DNA from: Opitutus sp. GAS368
GTDB lineage: Bacteria; Verrucomicrobiota; Verrucomicrobiia; Opitutales; Opitutaceae
Direction of reading: 5' to 3'
Assembly (NCBI GenBank): GCA_945861235.1
Contig: CAMATV010000037.1
Coordinates: 1 to 14,131, forward strand
Length of the DNA stretch: 14,131 bases
Translations under genes and position numbers: made by a program
Notes under the pieces: model-generated
Told to the model about the DNA's origin: nothing
Databases searched by the model: none
What the model saw: the letters and a program-made list of their open reading frames with translations, nothing else
Part shown: piece after piece, positions 6,222 through 13,155 of the stretch
Numbering within the stretch: position 1 is the stretch's first letter
Layout of the letters: every line of letters starts with the position of its first letter

Positions 6222-6854
6222 TCAGTTGTTGTCGGCTTCTTTTTTGCAGATCCAGCATTTGACGCCGATCTTGCCGTAAACGGTGAGCGCTTCGGCAAAG
6301 CCGTAGTCGATATTTTCGCGGAGGGTGTGCAAGGGCACACGGCCTTTGCGCTGCCATTCGCGGCGGGCGATGTCCGTACCGCCAAGGCGGCCCGAACATT
6401 GGATACGAATACCCTCGGCGCCGAGTGCCATGGCCATTTCGACGGCTTTCTTCATTGCACGGCGGAATGCGATACGGCGCTCAAGTTGCAGCGCTACGTT
6501 CTCGGCGACCAACGCGGCCTCGATCTCGGGCTTCTTTACTTCCTGAATGTCCAAGAGGATTTCCTTACCCGTAAGCTTGGAGAGTTCCTCTTTGATTTTC
6601 TCAATTTCCTGCCCCTTGCGTCCGATGACGATACCGGGACGGGCAGTGTAGATCTTGACACGTACCCGGTTAGAAGCGCGCTCGATAAAGATCCGGGGAA
6701 CGGACGCCTGCTTGAGTTTCTCCATCAGCTTGGTGCGGATGATCTGATCCTCGAGGAGCAGCTTGGGAAATTCCTTCTTGGAGGCATACCAGCGAGACTG
6801 CCAGTTGCGACGAATGGCGAGACGGAAGCCGGTGGGATTGGTTTTTTGGCCCAT
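6222..6854 (-). CDS. rpsC: 30S ribosomal protein S3
   Basis: S3 lies at the mRNA entry channel of the small subunit and takes part in mRNA unwinding. The product has 210 residues, in the family range (E. coli 233, with a longer C-terminus). Seen: start MGQKTNPTGFRLAIRRNWQSRW, a type II KH domain with the GRKG loop at 78-81 (IVIGRKGQEI), and the C-terminal S3 domain with RRAMKKAVEMAMALGAEGIRIQCSGRLGGTDIAR. It starts 12 bases after the rplV stop; UACC precedes the ATG and no Shine-Dalgarno sequence is seen, so coupling is likely. Confidence 0.99.
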   Translation of the reverse strand: MGQKTNPTGFRLAIRRNWQSRWYASKKEFPKLLLEDQIIRTKLMEKLKQASVPRIFIERASNRVRVKIYTARPGIVIGRKGQEIEKIKEELSKLTGKEILLDIQEVKKPEIEAALVAENVALQLERRIAFRRAMKKAVEMAMALGAEGIRIQCSGRLGGTDIARREWQRKGRVPLHTLRENIDYGFAEALTVYGKIGVKCWICKKEADNN

Positions 6855-6866
6855 GGTAGTGTAAGA

Positions 6867-7208
6867 TTAGTTCGAAGAGCCGTCCGTGAGGACAATGCGG
6901 ATGTGTGACATCTTCTTGCGACGGGGCATCGCGGTACCGCGGGCACCGGCCTTGAAGCGCTTCAGCACGGGACCGTTCTCAATCAGAGCAAACTTGATCG
7001 TGAGGCTGTCGGCCGAGAGGTTGTTGTTATTCTCGGCATTCGCGATGGCGCTCTTGAGCGTCTTGGCGATGAGCTTCGCCGACTTGCGCGGGATGAGCGC
7101 GAGGTAGTCGACGGCTTCGACGGCTTTCCGTCCCTGAATAATGCGGGATATGTCGCGCATCTTTTTCGGCGACATGCGCGCGTAGCGAGTGAGGGCTTGA
7201 ACTTCCAT
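6867..7208 (-). CDS. rplV: 50S ribosomal protein L22
   Basis: L22 lines the nascent-peptide tunnel with a long beta-hairpin and is involved in stalling and macrolide effects. The product has 113 residues, the usual length. Seen: RYARMSPKKMRDISRIIQGR near the start, the helix with LIAKTLKSAIANAENN, and the hairpin region from about residue 84 with FKAGARGTAMPRRKKMSHI. Normally rplV follows rpsS directly; here a non-ribosomal gene and 93 bases of non-coding DNA lie between them. CACC precedes the ATG and no Shine-Dalgarno sequence is found. Confidence 0.99.
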   Translation of the reverse strand: MEVQALTRYARMSPKKMRDISRIIQGRKAVEAVDYLALIPRKSAKLIAKTLKSAIANAENNNNLSADSLTIKFALIENGPVLKRFKAGARGTAMPRRKKMSHIRIVLTDGSSN

Positions 7209-7256
7209 GGTGTTAACGGTGACGGGTGGAGAATTCCGATTTTGATCTCGGCGATA

Positions 7257-7283
7257 GTGACAGACCGGAGGTCGGCCCTACCC
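7257..7283. repeat. REP-like hairpin sequence between the exported-protein gene and rplV
   Basis: The plus-strand stretch GACAGACCGGAGGTCGGCCC has a small inverted repeat, GACC-GGA-GGTC (7263-7273), in a 93-base non-coding gap. It resembles palindromic intergenic elements of the type GGCCGACC-TCC-GGTCGGCC that I recall from Verrucomicrobiota genomes; here the left arm is degraded and only the 4-bp core stem is intact. Only one copy is in the window, so repeat status rests on recollection. Confidence 0.4.
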
Positions 7284-7301
7284 TTTTGGTGATGATTGGT
7301 T

Positions 7302-7628
7302 TTAGGATTTAAGAATTTTAACGGAGGCGACGTCGCCCACTCGGATCGATTGTCCCGGCGAAAGATTGACGATGAGGGCCGAACCGCAGGTTGAGCGTAG
7401 ATCGACGAGGATAATCTCGGCGATCTCGGAGCCTCCCCGCGTGATGCGGCAGATCATGCCCTGGCGCAGACTGGCATCGAAGCCGTGGCCGAGGACGACA
7501 AGATCCGCGATCCGCGTCGGATGAACTGCGACCACCTCGGCCAATCCCGGCGCAACGGCAGCACGCGCCGAGAACGGCGTGAGCGCTGCAAGTGCGATGA
7601 AACTGAGCTGGAGCGAACGGCGGAACAT
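7302..7628 (-). CDS. Small predicted exported protein of unknown function inside the S10 block
   Basis: I do not recognise a named family. The product has 108 residues. The N-terminus MFRRSLQLSFIALAALTPFSARA has a basic start, a hydrophobic core and an ARA|A site, so it looks like a Sec signal peptide cut after residue 23. The mature 85 residues hold two cysteines (C60, C81) that could form a disulphide in the periplasm. The pattern LRQGMICRITRGGSEIAEIILV, then SALIVNLSPGQSIRVGDVASVK, is like small beta-barrel domains (as at the C-terminus of FlgT-like envelope proteins), where a GM-x-C-RV strand and a final IRVGD-V strand recur. That resemblance is by eye only. It starts 11 bases after rpsS with no Shine-Dalgarno sequence and is followed by 93 non-coding bases. 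Its codon use and length without stops fit a real gene. A role in translation is not implied. Confidence 0.8.
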   Translation of the reverse strand: MFRRSLQLSFIALAALTPFSARAAVAPGLAEVVAVHPTRIADLVVLGHGFDASLRQGMICRITRGGSEIAEIILVDLRSTCGSALIVNLSPGQSIRVGDVASVKILKS

Positions 7629-7639
7629 CGATGTCAGGC

Positions 7640-7915
7640 TTAGATTTCCTTGCGGGTCATACCACCGTGCGACTTGAAGTTGCGGGTGAGTGCAAATTCG
7701 CCGAGTTTGTGGCCGACCATGTTTTCCGTGACGTAGACGGCAGTGAACATCTTGCCATTGTGAACGCTGAACGTGTGGCCGATGAAGTCGGGGGTGATCG
7801 TCGAGCGGCGGGACCAGGTTTGAATGGGCTTCTTGGCGCCGGCTTTGACCGCCTTCTCGATTTTTTCGAGGAGGTGGTAGTCGACAAAGAAACCTTTTTT
7901 GATGGAACGTGCCAT
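7640..7915 (-). CDS. rpsS: 30S ribosomal protein S19
   Basis: S19 forms a complex with S13 in the head of the small subunit and contacts the A-site tRNA region. The product has 91 residues, the normal length. Seen: start MARSIKKGFFVDYHLLEKIEK, TWSRRSTITPDFIGHTFSVHNGK, VTENMVGHKLGEFALTRNF and the C-terminal SHGGMTRKEI. It follows rplB by 18 bases and CACC precedes the ATG. The next gene, unusually, is not rplV but a small predicted exported protein beginning 11 bases after its stop. Confidence 0.99.
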   Translation of the reverse strand: MARSIKKGFFVDYHLLEKIEKAVKAGAKKPIQTWSRRSTITPDFIGHTFSVHNGKMFTAVYVTENMVGHKLGEFALTRNFKSHGGMTRKEI

Positions 7916-7933
7916 GGTGCGAAAAGGGGCGGG

Positions 7934-8800
7934 TTACTTCTGGTTGCGCGGCTTGCGGCCGTTATGGTGAACGATAATCGAGTTGTTCGACAGTTTGGTG
8001 CGGCGGCGCGTCGGGAAACCCTTCGCGAGCTGGCCCCATGGCGAGACGAGTTGTTGACGACCACCGCCACCCTTGGATTTGCCCTGACCGCCACCGTTCG
8101 GGTGGTCGACCGGATTCATCGCCATACCGCGGACATGGGGACGTTTGCCGAGCCAGCGGGCGCGACCGGCCTTGCCGAGCGACTGCTTGTTATGGTCGCC
8201 GTTACCGACGACACCGATGGTGGCGCGGCAGTTGGCATGCACATAACGAAACTCACCCGAAGGCATCTTGAGTTGCGCCTTCAATCCTTCGACACCGATC
8301 AGCTCGAGACTCGAACCAGCGGTACGGGCAATCTGCGCGCCACGTCCGGGCAGGAGTTCGACACAGTGCAGCAGGGTCGACGGCGGAATGAGATGCAGCG
8401 GGAAATTATTTCCGACATTGAAATCGTTCGTGGTCGCCTTGTTCGAGGCGAAGATCATGGCGCCGACGGCGAGACCTTCGGGGGCGATGATGTAGCGCTT
8501 CTCACCGTTGGTGTAGGCAACCAGCGCGATATTGGCCGACCGGTTCGGATCATACTCGATGGCCTGCACCTTGGCAGGCATGTCGAGCACGTCGCGACGG
8601 AAGTCGATGATCCGATAAAGCTGCTTGTGACCGCCGCCGCGATGACGGGAGGTGACACGACCGTAAACGTTGCGGCCGCCGGTCTTGTGTTTGTTCTCCG
8701 TCAGAGCGCGTTGCGGGCGCTCCTTCGAAAGCCCCTTCTCCATATTGAGAGAAGTAAAGCGGCCGGAAGGCGTAAGCGGGCGAAATGAGTGAATTGGCAT
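7934..8800 (-). CDS. rplB: 50S ribosomal protein L2
   Basis: L2 is one of the largest 23S rRNA-binding proteins, needed for subunit joining and peptidyl-transferase activity. The product has 288 residues (E. coli 273). Seen: GGRNVYGRVTSRHRGGGHKQ at 41-60, the central SH3-like part with PGRGAQIARTAGSSLELIG, and GNGDHNKQSLGKAGRARWLGKRPHVRGMAMNPVDHP at 199-234. The family's important histidine is H233, in DHP. The next position, usually histidine (DHPHGGGEG), is asparagine (DHPNGGGQG), and the segment after it is rich in Gly/Lys/Ser. The C-terminus NSIIVHHNGRKPRNQK is longer than usual. It follows rplW by 32 bases, with CACC before the ATG and GGAG about 11 bases upstream. Confidence 0.99.
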   Translation of the reverse strand: MPIHSFRPLTPSGRFTSLNMEKGLSKERPQRALTENKHKTGGRNVYGRVTSRHRGGGHKQLYRIIDFRRDVLDMPAKVQAIEYDPNRSANIALVAYTNGEKRYIIAPEGLAVGAMIFASNKATTNDFNVGNNFPLHLIPPSTLLHCVELLPGRGAQIARTAGSSLELIGVEGLKAQLKMPSGEFRYVHANCRATIGVVGNGDHNKQSLGKAGRARWLGKRPHVRGMAMNPVDHPNGGGQGKSKGGGGRQQLVSPWGQLAKGFPTRRRTKLSNNSIIVHHNGRKPRNQK

Positions 8801-8832
8801 GGTGGGTATTCTCCGGATGAGACGAGTTCGGG

Positions 8833-9114
8833 TTAGACGAGCTCGATTTTATCGCCGGCCTTGAGGGTGACGATCGCCTTCTTATAATCAGAACCAATGC
8901 TGGGACGGCCCACGCGGCTCTTCTTGTTTTTGCCGCGGATCGTCATGGTGTTAACCCGACGCACAGTCACCTTGAAGGTTTGCTCAACCGCTTGGGCAAT
9001 CTGATGCTTATTCGCATCCTTGAAGACCTCGAAGGTATATTGACCGAGCAATGAGCTCAGTTTGTTGGACTTTTCCGAAAGGCGGACGAATTTGAGAACT
9101 TTATCGGCGTTCAT
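8833..9114 (-). CDS. rplW: 50S ribosomal protein L23
   Basis: L23 lies at the peptide-tunnel exit and is the docking site for trigger factor and SRP. The product has 93 residues, in the normal range. Seen: RLSEKSNKLSSLLGQYTFEVFKDANKHQIAQAVEQTFKVTVRRVNTM, then GKNKKSRVGRPSIGSDYKKAIVTLKAGDKIEL, the standard pattern with a beta hairpin and basic loop. The start overlaps the rplD stop by one base (TAATG) and GGAGG lies about ten bases upstream inside rplD, so it is strongly coupled to rplD. Confidence 0.98.
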   Translation of the reverse strand: MNADKVLKFVRLSEKSNKLSSLLGQYTFEVFKDANKHQIAQAVEQTFKVTVRRVNTMTIRGKNKKSRVGRPSIGSDYKKAIVTLKAGDKIELV

Positions 9115-9749
9115 TAGTTCTTTCCTCCATTGACGCGGGCGAGAATGGTCTCGAGCGCCTTGGTGCTGACGATGATTTTCTTGTATTGAGCGAGATCGAG
9201 CGTGTTGAGCTTCGAAGCATCCTGCAGGGAAACGCGTTCAATATTGCGCGCGGCTCGGGCGGTCGCGACCGCGAACGGAGCGTCGACCAACAGCAACTTA
9301 CCCTTTGAGCAGATGCGACCAAGGATCACGTCGACTGACTTCGTCTTCGCGGGCGCGGCGACGAAAGCCTCAATCACCGCGATCTCACCAGCGATCACGC
9401 GATCAAAGAGGGCGCGGCTGAAAGCGAGGTCTTTGACCTTACCATTGATCTTCTTCGAATAGTCGCGGGGCTTGGGTCCGAAGACCACGCCACCACCACC
9501 CCACAGAGGAGAACGGATGGAACCGGCGCGAGCGCGACCGGTGCCCTTTTGACGCCAAGGCTTTTTGCCACCGCCGCGGACTTCGCCGCGAGTCTTGGTG
9601 GAATGGGTGCCCTGACGGTTGTTGGCATTGATGGCAACGATGACTTCCTTCACAGCTTGGAGGCCTTTGTCGCCTTCAAACGTGGGGATGTCGGCGAAAT
9701 CTTTTTCGCTGCTGGTCGTGCCGTCGGAACTATAAACAGTGAGTTTCAT
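9114..9749 (-). CDS. rplD: 50S ribosomal protein L4
   Basis: L4 binds 23S rRNA, lines the nascent-peptide tunnel with a long loop and, in E. coli, represses the S10 operon. The product has 211 residues (E. coli 201). Seen: start MKLTVYSSDG, NNRQGTHSTKTRGEVRGGGKKPWRQKGTGRARAG (tunnel loop, roughly residues 44-76) and WGGGGVVFGPKPRDYSKKI. The start is 15 bases after the rplC stop; a weak GGAAA lies upstream. It shares one base with rplW. Whether it represses its own operon here cannot be told from the sequence. Confidence 0.98.
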   Translation of the reverse strand: MKLTVYSSDGTTSSEKDFADIPTFEGDKGLQAVKEVIVAINANNRQGTHSTKTRGEVRGGGKKPWRQKGTGRARAGSIRSPLWGGGGVVFGPKPRDYSKKINGKVKDLAFSRALFDRVIAGEIAVIEAFVAAPAKTKSVDVILGRICSKGKLLLVDAPFAVATARAARNIERVSLQDASKLNTLDLAQYKKIIVSTKALETILARVNGGKN

Positions 9750-9764
9750 GTCTGGATTTCCGGG

Positions 9765-10493
9765 TTATTTCTTGACGGCAGGCTTTGCAACGGGCTTGGC
9801 GGCTGGCTTCGCACCGGCTTTGGCGGCGACGACGGGAGCGGCGATCACGGGCAGCGCGCGCTGGCCCTTGATGGCAGAGCGAACGACGACATCATCGCCG
9901 TTGGCTCCGGGGATCGCGCCCTTGACGAGAATGAGATTCTTGTCGGCGATGATCTTGACGACCCGCAGATTCTGAACCGTGCGGGAATCAGTGCCCATGT
10001 GTCCGGGCATCGCTTGGTTCTTCCAGACGCGGCCAGGGGTCTGGCGCATACCGACCGAACCGATACGGCGATGGAACATCGAGCCGTGCGTAGCGGGACC
10101 TCCCGCGACGCGAAAGCGTTTGACGACGCCCTGGAAACCTTTGCCCTTGCTGGTACCAGAGACATCGACGAGTTGACCTTCAGTGAAGGTCGCAACTGTT
10201 ACGATATCGCCAACCTTAAGAGTCGGAGCCACCGTGAGGCGGACTTCACTCAGGACGCGAGGCGCGACTTCGAGGCCAGCCTTTTGAGCGTGGCCAAGTT
10301 CACCGGCCGCGGTGTTCTTGGGTTTCTTGGTGGCGAAACCAATTTGGACGGCGTGATAGCCATCAGTTTCGAGGGTCTTGACCTGGACGACTGAACAGGG
10401 TCCGGCTTCGACCACGGAGACGGGAACTAGGACGTTTTGAGCGTCGTAGACCTGCGTCATCCCGATTTTTTTGCCGAGGAGCGATGAGATCAT
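9765..10493 (-). CDS. rplC: 50S ribosomal protein L3 with Ala/Pro/Lys-rich tail
   Basis: L3 is a primary assembly protein whose loop reaches the peptidyl-transferase centre. The product has 242 residues against about 209-215 usual. Seen: start MISSLLGKKIGMTQVYD, SKGKGFQGVVKRF near 114-126, GPATHGSMFHRRIGSVGMRQTPGRVWKNQAMPGHMG at about 132-167, and DKNLILVKGAIPGANG. The C-terminal 20 or so residues form a low-complexity tail (AKPAAKPVAKPAVKK) beyond the family core, probably disordered and basic. It follows rpsJ by 114 bases, a gap with two hairpins; no good Shine-Dalgarno sequence is near the ATG. Confidence 0.98.
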   Translation of the reverse strand: MISSLLGKKIGMTQVYDAQNVLVPVSVVEAGPCSVVQVKTLETDGYHAVQIGFATKKPKNTAAGELGHAQKAGLEVAPRVLSEVRLTVAPTLKVGDIVTVATFTEGQLVDVSGTSKGKGFQGVVKRFRVAGGPATHGSMFHRRIGSVGMRQTPGRVWKNQAMPGHMGTDSRTVQNLRVVKIIADKNLILVKGAIPGANGDDVVVRSAIKGQRALPVIAAPVVAAKAGAKPAAKPVAKPAVKK

Positions 10494-10503
10494 GGGCTAA
10501 GTG

Positions 10504-10535
10504 GTAGGTGGAAAGATTTCCGTTTAACGACCTAC
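10504..10535 (-). promoter_or_regulatory. Bulged stem-loop just upstream of rplC
   Basis: In the minus-strand RNA, GUAGGU (10535-10530) pairs with ACCUAC (10509-10504), and GGAA with UUCC inside it (10521-10510) extends the stem after an eight-base one-sided bulge. The helix ends ten bases before the rplC ATG. It could cover or expose the start region, or be a protein-binding leader; no U-run follows, so it is not a terminator. Confidence 0.4.
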
Positions 10536-10553
10536 ATTAGATGAAACCTGGCG

Positions 10554-10569
10554 GTGCCACGAAGGGCAC
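10554..10569 (-). promoter_or_regulatory. Hairpin in the rpsJ-rplC gap
   Basis: GUGCC (10569-10565) pairs perfectly with GGCAC (10558-10554) around a six-base loop CUUCGU. With the stem just downstream, it makes the 114-base rpsJ-rplC gap the most structured in the S10 block. No terminator U-run and no convincing promoter is visible. Confidence 0.35.
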
Positions 10570-10607
10570 ACAGGCAACTGCTAACGTTGAAAGTTAAGAG
10601 AGCGTTC

Positions 10608-10916
10608 TCAGACGTTGATAGTGATGTCCACGCCGGACGGTAGGTTGAGTTTCTTGAGTTCGTCGACGGTTTGGGCGGTCGGCTCAATGATGTCGATCAG
10701 ACGCTTGTGCGTGCGCGTCTCAAACTGCTCCATGGATTTTTTGTCCACGTGAGGGGAGCGGTTGACAGAGAGTTTCTCGATGCGGGTGGGCAACGGAATG
10801 GGGCCGGAGACTCGTGCGCCGGAGCGCTTGGCGGTCTCGACGATATCCTGGGCGGACTGGTCGATGACTCGATAGTCGAAGCCCTGGAGTTTGATGCGGA
10901 TGCGTTGGCCTTTCAT
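10608..10916 (-). CDS. rpsJ: 30S ribosomal protein S10
   Basis: S10 is a head protein of the small subunit and, in transcription, the partner of NusB (NusE) in antitermination. The product has 102 residues, the normal length. Seen: start MKGQRIRIKLQGFDYRVIDQ, VSGPIPLPTRIEKLSVNRSPHVDKKSMEQFETRTHKRLIDI and DELKKLNLPSGVDITINV. The open frame reaches upstream into fusA, but the family starts at this ATG. It begins 19 bases after the fusA stop, so the str and S10 blocks are contiguous. tuf, often found here, is absent. No good Shine-Dalgarno sequence lies near the ATG. Confidence 0.98.
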   Translation of the reverse strand: MKGQRIRIKLQGFDYRVIDQSAQDIVETAKRSGARVSGPIPLPTRIEKLSVNRSPHVDKKSMEQFETRTHKRLIDIIEPTAQTVDELKKLNLPSGVDITINV

Positions 10917-10935
10917 AGCGAAAAAAGAACGATGT

Positions 10936-13131
10936 TTAAGTGCGGGCTGGGCCCTTGGCGTTGGTCTCGACGATCTTGGCCAAGAGCGAATTTGGAACCT
11001 GCTCGAAATGCGATGGTGTGATACCGGCACTGGCACGGCCTTTGGAAAGGGAGCGGATGTCGGTGACGTAGCCGAACAGTAATTCGAGGGGCACGTGCGC
11101 GGTAATGATACAGGCACCCATCTTGTTTTCCATGCCTTGGATCTGGCCGCGGCGACGATTAATGTCACCCATGAGATCGCCTTGGTATTCCTCAGGCGTG
11201 GTAACTTCAACGGCCATGATCGGCTCGAGGAGAATAGGAGTCGCTTGCTTCATCGCGTCCTTAAACGCAAAGATTCCGGCCATTTTAAAGGCGAGCTCAG
11301 ACGAATCGACCTCGTGGAAGGAGCCATCGGTGATCCGGATGATCACATCAACCACGGGGAATCCAGCCACGACGCCGTTGTTGGCACCTTCGAGGATACC
11401 TTCCGTCGCGGGCTTGATGAATTCTTTGGGGATCGATCCACCAACGGTCTCGTTGATGACCTCGACGCCTTTGCCCTTTTCAGCCGGCTCCATCTTAATG
11501 CAGACGTGACCATATTGGCCCTTACCACCGGACTGGCGGATGAATTTCCCTTCGCCGTCCGAGGAAGTCTTGACGGTTTCGCGGTAGGCGATTTGTGGCT
11601 TTCCAGCAGTCGCCTCAACCTTGAACTCGCGCTTCATGCGGTCGCGGATGATGTCCAAATGCAGCTCACCCATGCCGGCGAGAATCGTTTGACCGGTGTC
11701 TTGGTCCGTCTTGACGCGGAGAGTGGGATCCTCGGCGACGAGGCGCTGGAGCGCAGTGCCCATCTTTTCCTGGTCGGCCTTGGAGTTCGGCTCGATCGAC
11801 ATCGAGATAACGGGCTCGGGAAAGGACGGCGGCTCCAGACGGATGTCGAAGTCTTCGTCACACAGCGTATCGCCAGTGATGACGTCTTTAACGCCAACGA
11901 CGGCACAGATGTCACCCGAATAGGCCATGTCGATTTCCTCGCGCTCGATCGCACGCATCAGGACGAGGCGGGAAACGCGCTCGGTGCGACGGGTGCGCGG
12001 ATTATACAGGGGCATTCCCCGTGGGAGCGTGCCGGTGTAGACGCGGAAAAAGACGAGGCGACCCACGAACGGGTCGTTCCAAAGCTTGAAGGCGAGTCCG
12101 GCGAGTTTGGCCTTGTCGTTGACGACGGCCTCGACGGCTTTTCCGTCGGTGTCCAAGCCTTGCATCGGCGGAACGTCGATCGGGCTCGGGAGGAAATTAA
12201 CGACGCAATCAAGCAGGCGCTGAACACCTTTTTTCTTGTAGGCTGAACCGGGAATAACGCCGGTAAACTGGAGGGAGATGGTCGCCTTGCGGACGCCAAG
12301 CAACAGCTCAGGAACGGAAATTTCCTGACCGTTGAGATATTTTTCGGCGATCACATCGTCGAAATCGCAGACGGCCTCGATGAGCTTGTCGCGGTATTCC
12401 TTCGCCTGCGCGACCAAGTTGTCGGGAATCGGCATCGTGACCGGATTCAAACCGAGCAAATCATCCGGATTTTCATCGAATGAGTAGGCGACGTTTTGGA
12501 CGAGATCGATGAGGCCCGTGAAATTCTCTTCCTTGCCGATGGGCAAGAAGATCGGGTGGGCATTCGCTTTCAGCTTCTCGCGCATCTCGGAGACGGCACG
12601 GAAAAAATCGGCTCCCGTGCGGTCCATCTTATTGATGAAAGCGACGCGCGGAACTTTGTATTTGTTTGCCTGCCGCCAGACCGTCTCGGACTGCGGTTGA
12701 ACGCCGGCGACGGCGCAGAACACAGCGACCGCACCATCCAAGACGCGGAGTGAGCGCTCGACCTCGGCCGTGAAGTCCACGTGGCCAGGAGTGTCGATGA
12801 TATTAATGCGCTGCTTGATTCCCTGCCACGGGCCCCACGAGGCGTTCCATGCACAGGAAATGGCGGCAGCCGTGATGGTGATGCCACGTTCGCGCTCCTG
12901 CTCCATCCAATCGGTAACCGTATTGCCCTCATGGACATCGCCCATTTTGTGGACAGCACCGGAGTAAAAGAGAATGCGCTCGGTCGTGGTCGTCTTGCCG
13001 GCGTCAATGTGCGCGGCGATACCGATGTTGCGGGTCCATTCCAAGGGAAACGGACGGTCCTTCGAATTAACGGAGGAAACATGGGCCTTGTCGGTGACGA
13101 CAAGAATGGCAGGTGCGGCTGAAACAGACAT
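10936..13131 (-). CDS. fusA: Translation elongation factor G (EF-G)
   Basis: EF-G is the GTPase that moves tRNAs and mRNA through the ribosome after peptide-bond formation and helps recycle ribosomes. The product has 731 residues (E. coli 704). Domain G: P-loop AHIDAGKT at 40-47, ERGITI at 81-86, DTPGH at 113-117, NKMD at 167-170. Domain II follows from about 340; domain IV has SGGKGQYGHV at 534-543 and SFHEVDSSELAFK with the translocation-critical histidine at about 606. An unusual N-terminal stretch of about 30 residues (MSVSAAPAILVVTDKAHVSS...) precedes the usual RNIGI start; no later ATG or GTG start is available before the P-loop. It starts 24 bases after rpsG, without a clear Shine-Dalgarno sequence. 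No tuf follows. Confidence 0.99.
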   Translation of the reverse strand: MSVSAAPAILVVTDKAHVSSVNSKDRPFPLEWTRNIGIAAHIDAGKTTTTERILFYSGAVHKMGDVHEGNTVTDWMEQERERGITITAAAISCAWNASWGPWQGIKQRINIIDTPGHVDFTAEVERSLRVLDGAVAVFCAVAGVQPQSETVWRQANKYKVPRVAFINKMDRTGADFFRAVSEMREKLKANAHPIFLPIGKEENFTGLIDLVQNVAYSFDENPDDLLGLNPVTMPIPDNLVAQAKEYRDKLIEAVCDFDDVIAEKYLNGQEISVPELLLGVRKATISLQFTGVIPGSAYKKKGVQRLLDCVVNFLPSPIDVPPMQGLDTDGKAVEAVVNDKAKLAGLAFKLWNDPFVGRLVFFRVYTGTLPRGMPLYNPRTRRTERVSRLVLMRAIEREEIDMAYSGDICAVVGVKDVITGDTLCDEDFDIRLEPPSFPEPVISMSIEPNSKADQEKMGTALQRLVAEDPTLRVKTDQDTGQTILAGMGELHLDIIRDRMKREFKVEATAGKPQIAYRETVKTSSDGEGKFIRQSGGKGQYGHVCIKMEPAEKGKGVEVINETVGGSIPKEFIKPATEGILEGANNGVVAGFPVVDVIIRITDGSFHEVDSSELAFKMAGIFAFKDAMKQATPILLEPIMAVEVTTPEEYQGDLMGDINRRRGQIQGMENKMGACIITAHVPLELLFGYVTDIRSLSKGRASAGITPSHFEQVPNSLLAKIVETNAKGPART

Positions 13132-13155
13132 GAGAAGAGGGCTGATTGACTGACC

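Noticed and set aside
10494..10607. Promoter for rplC in the rpsJ-rplC gap
   Set aside because: A TAATGT near 10540 has no good -35 partner at normal spacing; the structure is more notable than the hexamers.
10917..11210. Longer rpsJ frame reaching into fusA
   Set aside because: The upstream part overlaps the fusA C-terminus in another frame and does not look like S10; the family starts at the ATG at 10916.
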